Positions 24,479-33,810 of a stretch of 64,000 nt of DNA are shown here, one piece after another; position 1 is the first letter of the stretch; every line of letters starts with the position of its first letter. Made by a program: the position numbers and the translations under genes. Origin of the DNA: Gordoniibacillus kamchatkensis (GTDB taxonomy: Bacteria; Bacillota; Bacilli; Paenibacillales; NBRC-103111); NCBI RefSeq assembly GCF_000829455.1, contig NZ_JXAK01000003.1:62001-126000 (forward strand). Direction: 5' to 3'. The notes below the pieces were generated by a model. That model saw only the letters and a list, made by a program, of their open reading frames with translations. It searched no databases and had not been told where the DNA came from.

Positions 24479-24867
24479 TGACGGCCGTTAACGTTTTTGT
24501 CAGTTTTGTCGTCATAGTGCTGCTGCAGCTCGCCGGCATGGTCATTTTGAGCAAAATGACCCCGTTCAACGATATCGAGGAGCTGAACAAAGGCAACGTT
24601 GCCGTCGGGCTGACGTTCGGCGGGCAATTTCTCGGCATCGCCATTATTCTCGGCGTGGCGGCGTATACGAACTCATCGATCGGGCATATGGCGCTTTGGT
24701 TTGCGGTCGGCTACGCATGCCTGGTGTTGTCGTACTGGATTTTCGATTGGCTGACGCCCGGCATCAAGCTATCCGATCAGCTGAAGGACGGCAACAAGGC
24801 CGTCGGGCTGCTGCTGGCTTGCGTGTACATCGGCGTCGCCTTCGCGGTATCCAGCCTCATCGTCTGA
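24478..24867 (+). CDS. DUF350 (YjfL-like) membrane protein
   Basis: A 129-residue protein of four membrane helices matching DUF350. Typical features are ILSKMTPFNDIEELNKGNVA near the first loop, GLTFGGQFLGIAIILGVAAY, and the second-half repeat FDWLTPGIKLSDQLKDGNKA VGLLLA. The two halves look like an internal duplication. The ATG at 24478 follows AGGGGGTG. E. coli YjfL, a DUF350 protein, lies in the same kind of cluster with a GSP-synthase-like ligase and DUF1190. Its function is unknown; ion or small-molecule passage is a guess. A terminator follows at 24894. Confidence 0.9.
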   Translation: MTAVNVFVSFVVIVLLQLAGMVILSKMTPFNDIEELNKGNVAVGLTFGGQFLGIAIILGVAAYTNSSIGHMALWFAVGYACLVLSYWIFDWLTPGIKLSDQLKDGNKAVGLLLACVYIGVAFAVSSLIV

Positions 24868-24893
24868 TACGTCGGCCGCGGCTGTCGCGAAGG

Positions 24894-24927
24894 AAGGCCG
24901 GCTCCGGATGGAGACGGCCTTTTTTTT
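24894..24927 (+). terminator. Terminator of the ATP-grasp/DUF350 operon
   Basis: AAGGCCGGCTCC pairs with GGAGACGGCCTT, followed by a run of T residues (24918-24927). Confidence 0.9.
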
Positions 24928-25082
24928 GGGGAAAATAGGGCAATCCGCAGCGCAGCCATACTTTCTTAGGCGACCTGCGTCGCTTCGGATCATTTCCACC
25001 CTCCGCTCCGCATTTTCCGTAAAGATCAACCTATCTCGTTTCGGCTCCCTACCGAGCCGCCATGAGTATTTCCACGTACTCT

Positions 25083-25553
25083 CTACTCTTCCACCGCAAA
25101 AATAGTATCGACCACGAGGGGCAAGTTGTCGCGAAGCGTCACTGCCCCGCATATGGAACGGGCGTGGACGCCCTTCTCCCCGAACACTTCTCCCATCAAA
25201 TCCGAAAATCCGTTCATCACGATGTGATGCTCGCCGTAGTTCGGGTCGGCATTCACGAATCCTTGCACTTTCACGACTCTTTTTACTTTGTCGAGCGTTC
25301 CGAGCGCGGATTGGACGACGGCAAGCACCTCAATGCCGGCCATGCGAGCAAAGCGGTACCCTTGCTCGGTCGTGAACTCTTTGCCGAGCTTGCCCCGCGG
25401 GTTCCCGGACGGCCCTTTGCCCGATACGAAAAGAAAGCCGTTCATCTCCACGAAATTCGCATAATTTGCCACGGGATTGCTCGCTTCCGGAAGCACGATC
25501 CCAAGCCTATGCAGTCTCTCCGCCACCGATTCGTCTGGCATGTCCGCCACCAT
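25083..25553 (-). CDS. RidA (YjgF/YER057c/UK114) family protein
   Basis: A 156-residue member of the RidA superfamily. Its longer form has NYANFVEMNGFLFVSGKGPS, GYRFARMAGIEVLAVVQSAL and NGFSDLMGEVFGEKGVHARS. The Arg of the HARS segment corresponds to the arginine that binds the carboxylate of enamine/imine intermediates in active RidA. Such proteins hydrolyse reactive 2-aminoacrylate-type products of PLP enzymes. AAGGAG directly abuts the first ATG, so the GTG three bases later or the ATG at 25541 may be the true start. It is a single gene divergent from the AraC regulator. Confidence 0.85.
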   Translation of the reverse strand: MVADMPDESVAERLHRLGIVLPEASNPVANYANFVEMNGFLFVSGKGPSGNPRGKLGKEFTTEQGYRFARMAGIEVLAVVQSALGTLDKVKRVVKVQGFVNADPNYGEHHIVMNGFSDLMGEVFGEKGVHARSICGAVTLRDNLPLVVDTIFAVEE

Positions 25554-25563
25554 CTCCTTCCAA

Positions 25564-25607
25564 CCGAATCAGAATGTATAAACTTTCTGAAGTGCTCCCT
25601 GATTCGG
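25564..25607. repeat. Inverted repeat between ridA-like and AraC genes
   Basis: CCGAATCAG (25564-25572) pairs perfectly with CTGATTCGG (25599-25607) around a 26-base loop. It lies within 15 bp of the RidA start codon. The inner sequence TCAGAATG...TTCTGAA also occurs in the structure at 5551-5604. Confidence 0.55.
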
Positions 25608-25793
25608 CATGAAAAGCTACCTCTTCCGCAGGGTCATGCATCGTGCAAAAGGCTCCGAATAGAAGCTTTTCCTATAATTAGAAACATAATACCCGCGAAA
25701 CGGGCCAGTGTCAACATAGCTCGATATTGATCTATACGAGCGCCGGGTCGACAAGGTAAAATACAAGTAGACTCGCAAGAGGAGGGAACTGCC

Positions 25794-28195
25794 GTGTTCA
25801 AAAGAATGCTGGTTCGCCGCCGCAGCGTAGTGCTTACTTGGCTCATTTCCTATTTGGCGATATTGCTGCTTCCGCTCGTGATCAGTTTTTACGTCTTTAC
25901 GGTGTCCAGCCGCACGCTGAAGAGCGAAATCCATCAGGCGAACAGCTCCCTCCTCAGCCAAGTGCGCGAAGGAATGGACAACTATTTTCAGGCGATGCAG
26001 CGCCTCAATTTCGAAATCACCTGGAACGTCCGCGTGCAAGACTTGCTATACTCCAACAAATATTTGGCCCACCCCGCCGACTACAATTACGACACCTACC
26101 AAATTTCGCAAGATCTCAAAACCTACCAATCCGCCTACACGCTTATCGACAGTTTCTACATCTATTTGAAAAAATCCAACACCGTCATTATGCCGTCAAA
26201 GGTTCGTGAAGGCGCTTACGCGTACAGCCTGCTGCACGGCGGCGGATCGCTTTCTTACGAGGATTGGCTCGGCACCGTAGGCCGTAACGATTTCCACGGC
26301 TTCGTGCCGGTCGAGCGGATCGACGATCAAGGCGCCGTGCACAAAAGCGTCGCCTACATTAGCTCCTACACGCTCGACAAGAACAGCTCTCCCGCCGCCA
26401 ACGTCATCATGGTCGATCAGGAGCGCATGCTTGGCGCGATCGAGAACGTGGAGCTGTTCAGCGAAGGGCACGTGTTCATTTTGAACGAGAACAACCGCGT
26501 ACTCGTGTCCAATTCGGATGCAGCGGCGGCACAGGCGATCCCCTTCGACAAAATGGTGTCGTCCTCCGGGATCGTGTACGCCACCATCCAGGACCGCAAT
26601 TACGAAGTGCTGTACATGAAATCGCAACGCTCGGGGCTCAAATACGTCTCCATGATTCCGAGCACGCTGTATTGGGGGAAGGCGGAGCTGATCCGCAATT
26701 TGACGATCGCCGGCAGCGCGGTCAGCATTCTTGGCGGCGTCTTGCTGATGACGTTTTTCGTGCGCCGCAATTACAACCCGGTGCGCCGGCTCGTTCAGGC
26801 GTTCTCCGGCAAGGCCGATCTCGGCTTCGGCGGAGCGGGCGGGAACGAGTTCCAATTTTTGCAGCAGGCGTTTGACAAGACGCTCGTTAAAATGGATACG
26901 ATGCAGCTGCAGATGGAGCGCCAGAAACACATTTTGCGCAGCAACTTTTTGGCGAGGCTGCTGAAGGGCAGGCCCGACGGCTCGATTCCGGTCGCCGAGT
27001 CGCTCGCCGCGTTCCATATGCGCTTCGTCTCCGACGATTTTGCCGTCATCCTTCTTTACGCAGAGTCCGCGGAGGAATTTTACGCCACAGTCGAAGGCGT
27101 AGAGTACGGCGACAAGCGGAGGCTGCTGCATTTTATTATTACCAATGTGGTTGAAGAAATCGTCGCTCAGCATAACGAAGGCTATGTGGCCGAAATCGAC
27201 GACTCGCTCGCGTGTCTGGTCAATTTCCGGCAAACGCCAAGCGATGAGCGCGGGGCCGAACTGCAGCGCATCGCGCGCGAAGCGCAGCGCTTCCTCGCCG
27301 ACCATTACGCCATTCATCTCACATTGTCGATCAGCTCCGTCCACAGCCGCATCGAAGGGATCCCGCAAGCGTATCAGGAAGCGCTGGACGCTATGGAATA
27401 CAAGCTCGTCGTGGGCAGCAAGGAAATACTGTCTTACGAAGCGCTGCGCCGGTTATCGTCGGAAGAGAGCGGATTCGGCTACTACTACCCGCTGCAGGTG
27501 GAGCAGCAGCTGATCAATTATTTGAAAATCGGCGATTTTGACAAGGCGAAGCAGACGCTGGACGAAATTATTGCCGGCAATTTCGACCGCCCGGCCGTTT
27601 CCGTCGCCTTCGCCAGATGCCTGATGCTGAACATGGTCAGCACGATGATCAAGGCGGTCAGCGAGCTCGGCAACATTCACGACAGCTTCCTCGTCCGAAA
27701 TCCGCAGCTGATCAAGCGGCTTACCGCCTGCGAGACGATTCGCGACATGCAGCAGCAAATGACGCAGTTTCTGAAGACGGTGTGCGACTACACGGCCGCG
27801 AAGCGGCAGCATCAGCTGCAGGCGAGCCGGCAAGCGGCCCTGAACAATCGGATCGGGGACATCGCGGCGCTCATCCGCGAGCGGTACCACGATCCGAATC
27901 TGAACATCTCGATGATCGGCGCCCACTTCGATATGAAGCGACGTACTTGTCCAAGCTGTTCAAAGATCATACCGGAGAAGGGCTGCTCGACTTTATTAAC
28001 AAAACGCGGATCGAAGCGGCCAAGCGCCTCATCGCCGCGAAGAACAGCCACGTAAACGAAATAGCGGGTAGCGTCGGCTTTAACGACGTCAACGCCTTTA
28101 TCCGCACGTTCAAGAAATACGAAGGCATCACCCCGGGCAAATATAAAGAAACGGCTGCAGGGTGGAAGAGCGGCGGGGATGCGGCCAGCGGCTGA
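25794..28195 (+). pseudogene. Membrane-bound AraC-family regulator of the sugar ABC operon, frameshifted
   Basis: Start GTG 25794 after GAGGAGG. Residues 15-37 and about 300-325 are membrane helices flanking an extracellular sensor (about 38-298). A degenerate cytoplasmic domain follows, then an AraC helix-turn-helix pair. The frame breaks at about 27937-27941 (AAGCGACG): restoring one base (AAGGCGACG) joins MIGAHFDMK to ATYLSKLFKDHTGEGLLDFI and leads to INEIAGSVGF-type helix-turn-helix (VNEIAGSVGFNDVNAFIRTF), ending at 28195. The full protein is about 800 residues, typical of Paenibacillus transporter-linked regulators. It lies just upstream of, and in line with, the lplA-like operon and probably activates it on sensing the sugar outside. 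Confidence 0.88.
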
Positions 28196-28323
28196 ACATT
28201 TTGCCGATCGGATTGGCGAAATTGATGATTCTCATGACGGACTGTAAGGAAGCGGTTGGATATTTTGCCGATCGGCTTCTTTCTTTTTCGCGATTCGTTT
28301 GGCGATATTCGAGATAGTTGAAT

Positions 28324-28337
28324 TGTAAGCGCTAACA
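28324..28337 (+). promoter_or_regulatory. Perfect CcpA (cre) site before the sugar ABC operon
   Basis: TGTAAGCGCTAACA matches the 14-base catabolite-responsive consensus TGWAANCGNTNWCA at every position. It lies about 90 bp before the binding-protein start, so carbon catabolite repression of the operon is likely. Confidence 0.8.
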
Positions 28338-28428
28338 TAAAATAAAGCTGCGAGGAAATCGGCCGCAAGCGTGCCGGCATCCTCCGGAAAATAAGAAAAT
28401 AAACAAATTCGCACTAGGAGGTCCGTAC

Positions 28429-30075
28429 ATGAGAAAGAAGCTTATCCCTGTTCTCGCCGCAGCGCTGGCTCTGAGCGGCTTGACGGCCGCTTGCTCGTCC
28501 GGCGGCAAGTCCGAGCAGCCGTCCGCTGGCGGAAGCAAAGACGCTCCCGCCGCAGCCGCCGGGACGACATCCGCGGCTGTCACGTATCCGCTGAAGACCG
28601 ACAAGACGTTAACGTATTGGGCGGAGCTCACGGGCAACTTGACCGGGGTGAAAGGCTCCTTGGAGGAAGTGCCGTTTTTCCAGGAATGGCAAAAGCAGAC
28701 CGGCGTGCCGCTCAAATTCACGACGATACCGGCGACGAAGGGCAAGGAGCAGCTTACGGTTATGCTCGCCACCGGGGACTTGCCGGACCTCATCGAGTTC
28801 GATTGGGCGAAAGGCTTCCCCGGCGGGCCGGAGAAAGCGATCAAGGACGGCTATATATTGAAGCTGAACGATCTGCTGGCCAAAAACGCGCCGAATTTGA
28901 TGAAATATTTGAAGGAGCATCCGGAAGTCGACAAGATGGTGAAAACCGATAACGGCAGCTACTACGTGTTCCCGTTCATCCGCGGCGACGATTATTTGAA
29001 AGTGTTCCAGGGCCCGATCATCCGCAAGGACTGGCTCGACGAGCTCGGGCTGCCGGTGCCGGAGACGATCGACGATTGGTATACGGCGCTGAAGGCGTTT
29101 AAGGAGAAGAAGGGAGCAACTGCCGCTATTTCGTTCGTCGGCCAGCCCCGCCCTCTCAACGATTTCACGAACGGGGCGTTCGCCGGCGCATTCGGCGTGA
29201 CCAAGGACTTTTACCTCGATAACGGCACGATCAAATTCGGACCGATGGAGCCGGGCTACAAAGACTTCCTGGCGACGTTCCGCAAATGGTATGCCGAAGG
29301 GCTGCTTGACAAAAACATCGCCACTGTCGACACGAAGGCGATGGACGCCAACTTCGCGAACAACGCCACCGGAGCGACAGTCGGCAACGCAGGCGGCGGC
29401 ATCGGCCGCTGGCAGCCGATCGTGCAGGGCAAAGATCCGAAGGCGGTGCTCATCGGGGCTCCGTACCCGGTGCTGAAAAAGGGCGATATCGCCCCGTTCG
29501 GGCAAAAAGATTTCGCTTATTCCACTGCCGGTGCGGTAGCGATATCCGCCAAATCGAAAAACGCGGAGCTCGCCGTTAAGATGCTCGATTACGGGTATAC
29601 GGAAGCGGGCCACATGCTCTTCAACTTCGGCAAGGAAGGCGTCAGCTACAAGATGGACAACGGCTATCCGCGCTATACCGATCTGCTGATGAAGAACCCT
29701 GATAAGCTGGCTCCGTCGCAAGCGATGGGCCTCTACATCCGCGGCAACTACAACGGGCCTTTCGTGCAGGATAAGCGCTACATCGAGCAGTACTTGGCCT
29801 TGCAAACGCAGCGCGACGCCGTTGCCACGTGGCAAAAGACGGACGTCGACAAGCACCAGCTGCCGCCGATTACGCCGACGCCCGAAGAAAGCACCGAATT
29901 CGCCAAAATTATGAACGACGTCAACACGCTCGTCGACGAGATGACGCTCAAAATCATTCTCGGCGCCGAATCGCTGGACAGCTTCGATGCGTACGTGAAC
30001 AAGATGAAATCACTCAAAATCGCCCGTGCGCTGGAAATCGAGAAAGCGGCTCTCGACCGTTACAACAAGCGGTAA
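28429..30075 (+). CDS. LplA-type extracellular sugar-binding lipoprotein
   Basis: A 548-residue family 1 solute-binding protein. The ATG follows AGGAGG. The signal peptide ends in a lipobox (LTAAC) and is followed by a Ser/Ala/Gly linker. The mature part has the long Paenibacillus LplA-type pattern: PLKTDKTLTYWAEL, FQEWQKQTGVPLKFTTIPA, MLATGDLPDLIEFDWAKGFP, KDWLDELGLPVPETIDDWYT and KMLDYGYTEAGHMLFNFGKE. It delivers an oligosaccharide to the two permeases that follow. No ATPase gene is in the operon; such systems usually share an MsmX-type ATPase encoded elsewhere. The exact sugar cannot be read from sequence. Confidence 0.93.
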   Translation: MRKKLIPVLAAALALSGLTAACSSGGKSEQPSAGGSKDAPAAAAGTTSAAVTYPLKTDKTLTYWAELTGNLTGVKGSLEEVPFFQEWQKQTGVPLKFTTIPATKGKEQLTVMLATGDLPDLIEFDWAKGFPGGPEKAIKDGYILKLNDLLAKNAPNLMKYLKEHPEVDKMVKTDNGSYYVFPFIRGDDYLKVFQGPIIRKDWLDELGLPVPETIDDWYTALKAFKEKKGATAAISFVGQPRPLNDFTNGAFAGAFGVTKDFYLDNGTIKFGPMEPGYKDFLATFRKWYAEGLLDKNIATVDTKAMDANFANNATGATVGNAGGGIGRWQPIVQGKDPKAVLIGAPYPVLKKGDIAPFGQKDFAYSTAGAVAISAKSKNAELAVKMLDYGYTEAGHMLFNFGKEGVSYKMDNGYPRYTDLLMKNPDKLAPSQAMGLYIRGNYNGPFVQDKRYIEQYLALQTQRDAVATWQKTDVDKHQLPPITPTPEESTEFAKIMNDVNTLVDEMTLKIILGAESLDSFDAYVNKMKSLKIARALEIEKAALDRYNKR

Positions 30076-30156
30076 AGCAGCACATCAAGCAGCGGGGAGA
30101 GCGCCGGCTCTCTTCGCTGCTCACTAAGACATAGCAGGAAGGAGCGGAAGAGACGG

Positions 30157-31125
30157 ATGGCCAAGACCGCGTCGCCAGCTGCGGCTTCCGCCGGAGTCCG
30201 AACCCGCCGCCAGGGCGGCTTCGGGCTGCGGTTCGTCCGCGATTTTGCATTAAATAAATACTTGTATCTGATGATGCTGCCGGTCGTCCTGTATTACGCC
30301 GTCTTCCATTACGCCCCGATGTACGGCGCGCTGATCGCTTTCAAGGACTACACTCCGATCAAAGGCATCATCGGCAGCGACTGGGTGGGCCTCGCCAATT
30401 TCAAAGACTTTTTCAGCTCCTATTATTTTTGGCGGATTTTGAAAAATACCGTCTTGATCAGCTTCTATACGCTGCTGTTCGGCTTTCCGGCGCCGATCGT
30501 GCTCGCCTTGCTGCTCAACGAGGTGCGCAGCCGCTATTTCAAAAGCTTCGCGCAAACGGTCAGCTACATTCCGCACTTCATTTCGCTCGTCGTCATCTGC
30601 GGCATGATCGTCAGCTTTACGAACAACGACGGCGTGATCAATAATCTGCTCACGCATTTCGGGTACGACGGCCAAGCGATGCTGCAGAAGCCGGGACTGT
30701 TCCGCCCGATCTACGTCTTGTCCGAAATTTGGCAAAAAATCGGCTGGGAGTCGATTATTTATATCGCCGCGCTGACAGGCATCGACCAGGAGCAGTACGA
30801 AGCGGCGCGCATGGACGGCGCAAGCCGGCTGAAGCAGATGTGGTACATTACGCTGCCCGGCATTATGCCGACGATCGCCATTATGTTCATTCTGCGCATG
30901 GGCAACCTGCTGAATATCGGCTTTGAGAAAATCATTCTGCTGTACAATTCCGTCACCTACGAGACGGCCGACGTCATCGCTTCGTTCGTGTACCGCAAAG
31001 GGCTGCTCGAATTCGGCTGGAGCTACAGCTCGGCGGTCGGCCTGTTCAATTCCGTCGTAAACCTGCTCTTGCTCATCGCCGCCAACCGTTTGACGCGCAA
31101 GCTGAGCAGCAGCAGTTTGTGGTAA
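30157..31125 (+). CDS. LplB-type sugar ABC transporter permease
   Basis: A 322-residue permease with six membrane helices of the UgpA/LplB type. After a basic N-terminal tail the family segments are FALNKYLYLMMLPVVLYYAV, YGALIAFKDYTPIKGI and the EAA loop QYEAARMDGASRLKQMWYIT followed by LPGIMPTIAIMFILRMGN. The EAA motif contacts the ATPase subunit. It ends 14 bases before the second permease gene. Confidence 0.93.
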   Translation: MAKTASPAAASAGVRTRRQGGFGLRFVRDFALNKYLYLMMLPVVLYYAVFHYAPMYGALIAFKDYTPIKGIIGSDWVGLANFKDFFSSYYFWRILKNTVLISFYTLLFGFPAPIVLALLLNEVRSRYFKSFAQTVSYIPHFISLVVICGMIVSFTNNDGVINNLLTHFGYDGQAMLQKPGLFRPIYVLSEIWQKIGWESIIYIAALTGIDQEQYEAARMDGASRLKQMWYITLPGIMPTIAIMFILRMGNLLNIGFEKIILLYNSVTYETADVIASFVYRKGLLEFGWSYSSAVGLFNSVVNLLLLIAANRLTRKLSSSSLW

Positions 31126-31138
31126 AGGGGGCGAGTAT

Positions 31139-32020
31139 ATGAGAAGAGAATTCGGCTTGTTCGATACGCTGCTCGGCTGGTTCATTCATGCGCTGCTGCT
31201 CGTGCTGGTGATCGTGACGCTGTATCCGCTGTTTTACGTCGCCTTCGCCTCGTTCAGCGATGCCGGGCGGCTCGTCGCCCACCGCGGCTTTCTGTACGCT
31301 CCGCTCGGTTTCAGCCTGGAGGCGTACGCCGGCGTGTTCAAAAACCCCGGCATTCTGACCGGTTACCGCAACACGCTGTTCATTCTCGTCTTCGGCGTCG
31401 CCGTCAACCTGATCGTCACCGCCCTCGGCGCCTACGTCCTGTCGCGCAAAAACGTGCTGTGGAACAACTTTTTCATGATCGTCATCGTGCTCACGATGTT
31501 TTTCAGCGGCGGCCTCATCCCGCTGTACTTGATCGTGAAAGGCGTCGGGCTGATCGATTCGCTATGGTCAACGATTATACCGTTCGCGGTCAATACGTTC
31601 AACCTGATCATTATGCGCACGGCGTTTCAAGCTGTGCCGGACAGTCTCGAGGAATCGGCCAAAATCGACGGAGCGAACCATTGGACGATCCTGATGCGGA
31701 TCATTGTGCCGCTTTCCATGCCGGTCATCGCCGTTATGATTTTGTACTATGCGGTCGAGAAGTGGAACGGCTGGTTTTATGCCGCCATTTTCATCAAGGA
31801 CCATAAGCTGTATCCGCTGCAGCTCATTTTGCGCGAGATTCTGATCTCCAATTCGACCGAAAGCATGGCTACCGACGCTTCGAACGCGGACCGGTTCCAG
31901 ATCGGGGAGACGATCAAGTACGCGACGATCATGGTCGCTACCGTGCCGATCTTGTGCGTATACCCGTTCGTGCAGAAGTACTTCGTCAAAGGTGTCATGG
32001 TCGGGGCGCTGAAGGGTTGA
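31139..32020 (+). CDS. YtcP/LplC-type sugar ABC transporter permease
   Basis: A 293-residue second permease (UgpE/LplC type, six helices). Markers are LYPLFYVAFASFSDAGRLVA, NLIVTALGAYVLSRKNVLWN, FSGGLIPLYLIVKGVGLIDS and the EAA loop SLEESAKIDGANHWTILMRI. The C-terminal end FVQKYFVKGVMVGALKG is typical. GGGGGCG precedes the ATG. It forms the channel with the LplB-type subunit; a terminator follows. Confidence 0.93.
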   Translation: MRREFGLFDTLLGWFIHALLLVLVIVTLYPLFYVAFASFSDAGRLVAHRGFLYAPLGFSLEAYAGVFKNPGILTGYRNTLFILVFGVAVNLIVTALGAYVLSRKNVLWNNFFMIVIVLTMFFSGGLIPLYLIVKGVGLIDSLWSTIIPFAVNTFNLIIMRTAFQAVPDSLEESAKIDGANHWTILMRIIVPLSMPVIAVMILYYAVEKWNGWFYAAIFIKDHKLYPLQLILREILISNSTESMATDASNADRFQIGETIKYATIMVATVPILCVYPFVQKYFVKGVMVGALKG

Positions 32021-32030
32021 GTTGTATGCG

Positions 32031-32076
32031 AAAATGGAGCGGCACCCGCTTTCGGCAGGGGGGGCCGCTCCATTTT
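32031..32076 (+). terminator. Terminator of the sugar ABC operon
   Basis: AAAATGGAGCGGC (32031-32043) pairs perfectly with GCCGCTCCATTTT (32064-32076); A/T runs at both ends allow use in both directions. Confidence 0.9.
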
Positions 32077-32103
32077 TCCATATCCGGCATATTCGGTTAA
32101 GGC

Positions 32104-32129
32104 TTAACGGAACGTAGTTCCGCTATAGG
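32104..32129. repeat. Fifth copy of the TAACGGAAC palindrome family
   Basis: TTAACGGAACGTAGTTCCGCTATAGG forms a palindrome with arms TAACGGAAC/GTTCCGCTA and belongs to the same family as the four copies at 12241-12432. It lies between the ABC operon terminator and the 3' end of spoVR. Confidence 0.75.
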
Positions 32130-32151
32130 TCAATTTCCCGGTTATTTCCAT

Positions 32152-33558
32152 TTACAAAAACCGCCTCTGGTGCTTCTTCCCGTCGTAGGTGAAGAGCACT
32201 TTTTTGTCTTCCACGACCGTCTCCAGGTGGATGCCCCTGCCCCACAGGCGGTAAATGTACGGCATCGTCCGTTCCACGTATTTGAGATCGAGCTCGACGC
32301 CTTCGTACGAATGGATCAAATAAAGCTCGCCGAGGCGGGCATGGTCGCCGTCCTTGACGTAGATGACGGGGAAGCCGCCGTTGACGCGGGAATAGACGAG
32401 CTGGTCGCGAATTTTTTCCCACGATTTGTCGGTAATTTTCCATTCCGGGCCGCGTTTCTCGAAAATGTACAGGTCGAGGTCTTCGACGAGCTGCTTCGTC
32501 ATGTAGTTGCGAATGAACGATTGGTCGGAGTCGAACTCGCGCACTTCGAAAATTTTGTCCCGGTCCCACCGCTTCTCGATATCTTCGAAAATTTTGAGCC
32601 CGAGGTAGTACGGATTCAGGCTGTGGCGCGACGGCTGCACGACGCCGGAGTTGAGCTTGGAATATTCGATCGTCTCGTCCTCGGTCAAATCCAGCTCGCG
32701 CAAGATGCGCTGGTGCCAGTACGACGCCCAGCCTTCGTTCATGATTTTCGTCTCCAGCTGCGGCCAGAAATACAGCATCTCATCGCGCAGCATCGTCACA
32801 ATGTCGCGCTGCCAATCTTCCAGCACGGTCGAATATTCTTCGATGAACAGCAGCAAGTCTTTTTCCGGCTGCGGCGGAAAACGCTTCTCCGGCTCCGCAT
32901 CCTTGTCCGCGTTGCCGGCGGCGCGGTCGTCGAGCTCCCACAAGTCTTCGTAGCCGGTGCGGCGGGCTTTGGCCGCCTGGTGCGTCTCGCTTGCCTTGCT
33001 GCCGCCGCTGCGGCCGCGCGCCTTGTCGTAGCGCTGCTCCGACTCGCGGTACGGCTTCGTCAGCGACGGGTCGATGTGCTCCTGGATCGCCAGCACCGCG
33101 TCGATGAACGCCTCGACCTCGTCGACGCCGTATTCGAGCTCGTAGCCGCGGATGCGCTCGGCGGTCGCCGCCATGCTCTCGACCATGTTGCGGTTCGTGC
33201 GCGAGAAACGGGCGTTGTTTTTGAAAAAGTCGCAATGGGCGAGGACGTGCGCGACGATAAGCTTGTTCTGGATGAGCGAGTTGCCCTCGAGCAGGAAGGC
33301 GTAGCACGGATCGGAGTTGATGACGAGCTCGTAAATTTTGCTCAGGCCGAAATCGTATTGCATTTTCATGCGGTGGAAGTTTTTGCCGAAGCTCCAGTGG
33401 CTGAACCGTGTCGGCATGCCGTACGCCCCGAACGTGTAAATAATGTCGGCGGGGCAAATCTCGTATCGCATCGGATAGAAGTCGAGCCCGAAGCCTTTGG
33501 CGATGTCGGTGATTTCCTCGATGGCCCGCTCGAGCTGCGCGATTTCGTCCTTGTTCAT
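32152..33558 (-). CDS. spoVR: SpoVR stage V sporulation protein
   Basis: A 468-residue SpoVR family protein, with start ATG 33558 after GGGAGGGGAAG. The conserved segments are [64 protein letters not shown]-type [20 protein letters not shown] and [21 protein letters not shown]. In B. subtilis SpoVR contributes to spore cortex formation. In many bacteria spoVR, yhbH and prkA form one locus; here only spoVR is intact and a prkA fragment lies about 30 kb upstream. It stands alone on the minus strand. Confidence 0.95.
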   Translation of the reverse strand: MNKDEIAQLERAIEEITDIAKGFGLDFYPMRYEICPADIIYTFGAYGMPTRFSHWSFGKNFHRMKMQYDFGLSKIYELVINSDPCYAFLLEGNSLIQNKLIVAHVLAHCDFFKNNARFSRTNRNMVESMAATAERIRGYELEYGVDEVEAFIDAVLAIQEHIDPSLTKPYRESEQRYDKARGRSGGSKASETHQAAKARRTGYEDLWELDDRAAGNADKDAEPEKRFPPQPEKDLLLFIEEYSTVLEDWQRDIVTMLRDEMLYFWPQLETKIMNEGWASYWHQRILRELDLTEDETIEYSKLNSGVVQPSRHSLNPYYLGLKIFEDIEKRWDRDKIFEVREFDSDQSFIRNYMTKQLVEDLDLYIFEKRGPEWKITDKSWEKIRDQLVYSRVNGGFPVIYVKDGDHARLGELYLIHSYEGVELDLKYVERTMPYIYRLWGRGIHLETVVEDKKVLFTYDGKKHQRRFL

Positions 33559-33742
33559 GCTGCTTCCCCTCCCGTAATAGAGCCATATTGTATTTGTATG
33601 AAGGGAGGAGCAATTGAAAACAACTTTGGGCATTTTGATGGCCGCCGGTTACTGTTTGTTGAATACGAATGCAACTCTTCGAAGGATGGCTTACTGTTGA
33701 ACTATCGGAAGAACTTCCCCCCAAAGAAAGATTAACGAATCA

Positions 33743-33769
33743 TGTCACAAATCCGCTACACCCTCCATC
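33743..33769 (+). promoter_or_regulatory. ECF41-type promoter before the oxidoreductase gene
   Basis: TGTCACA at 33743-33749 is followed after 16 bp by CATC (33766-33769). The known ECF41 promoter is TGTCACA, a 16-bp-range spacer, and CGTC; seven of seven and three of four bases agree. It lies 41 bp before the gene, whose transcript would include the ECF41 sigma factor gene. Confidence 0.72.
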
Positions 33770-33810
33770 TTAGTTCATGAAAGACTAAACAGCGAAGGAA
33801 GGTATGGACG

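Noticed and set aside
32170-33735. 521-codon plus-strand frame opposite spoVR
   Set aside because: SpoVR is clearly conserved on the minus strand; the opposite frame is Val/Arg/Ala-rich without motifs.
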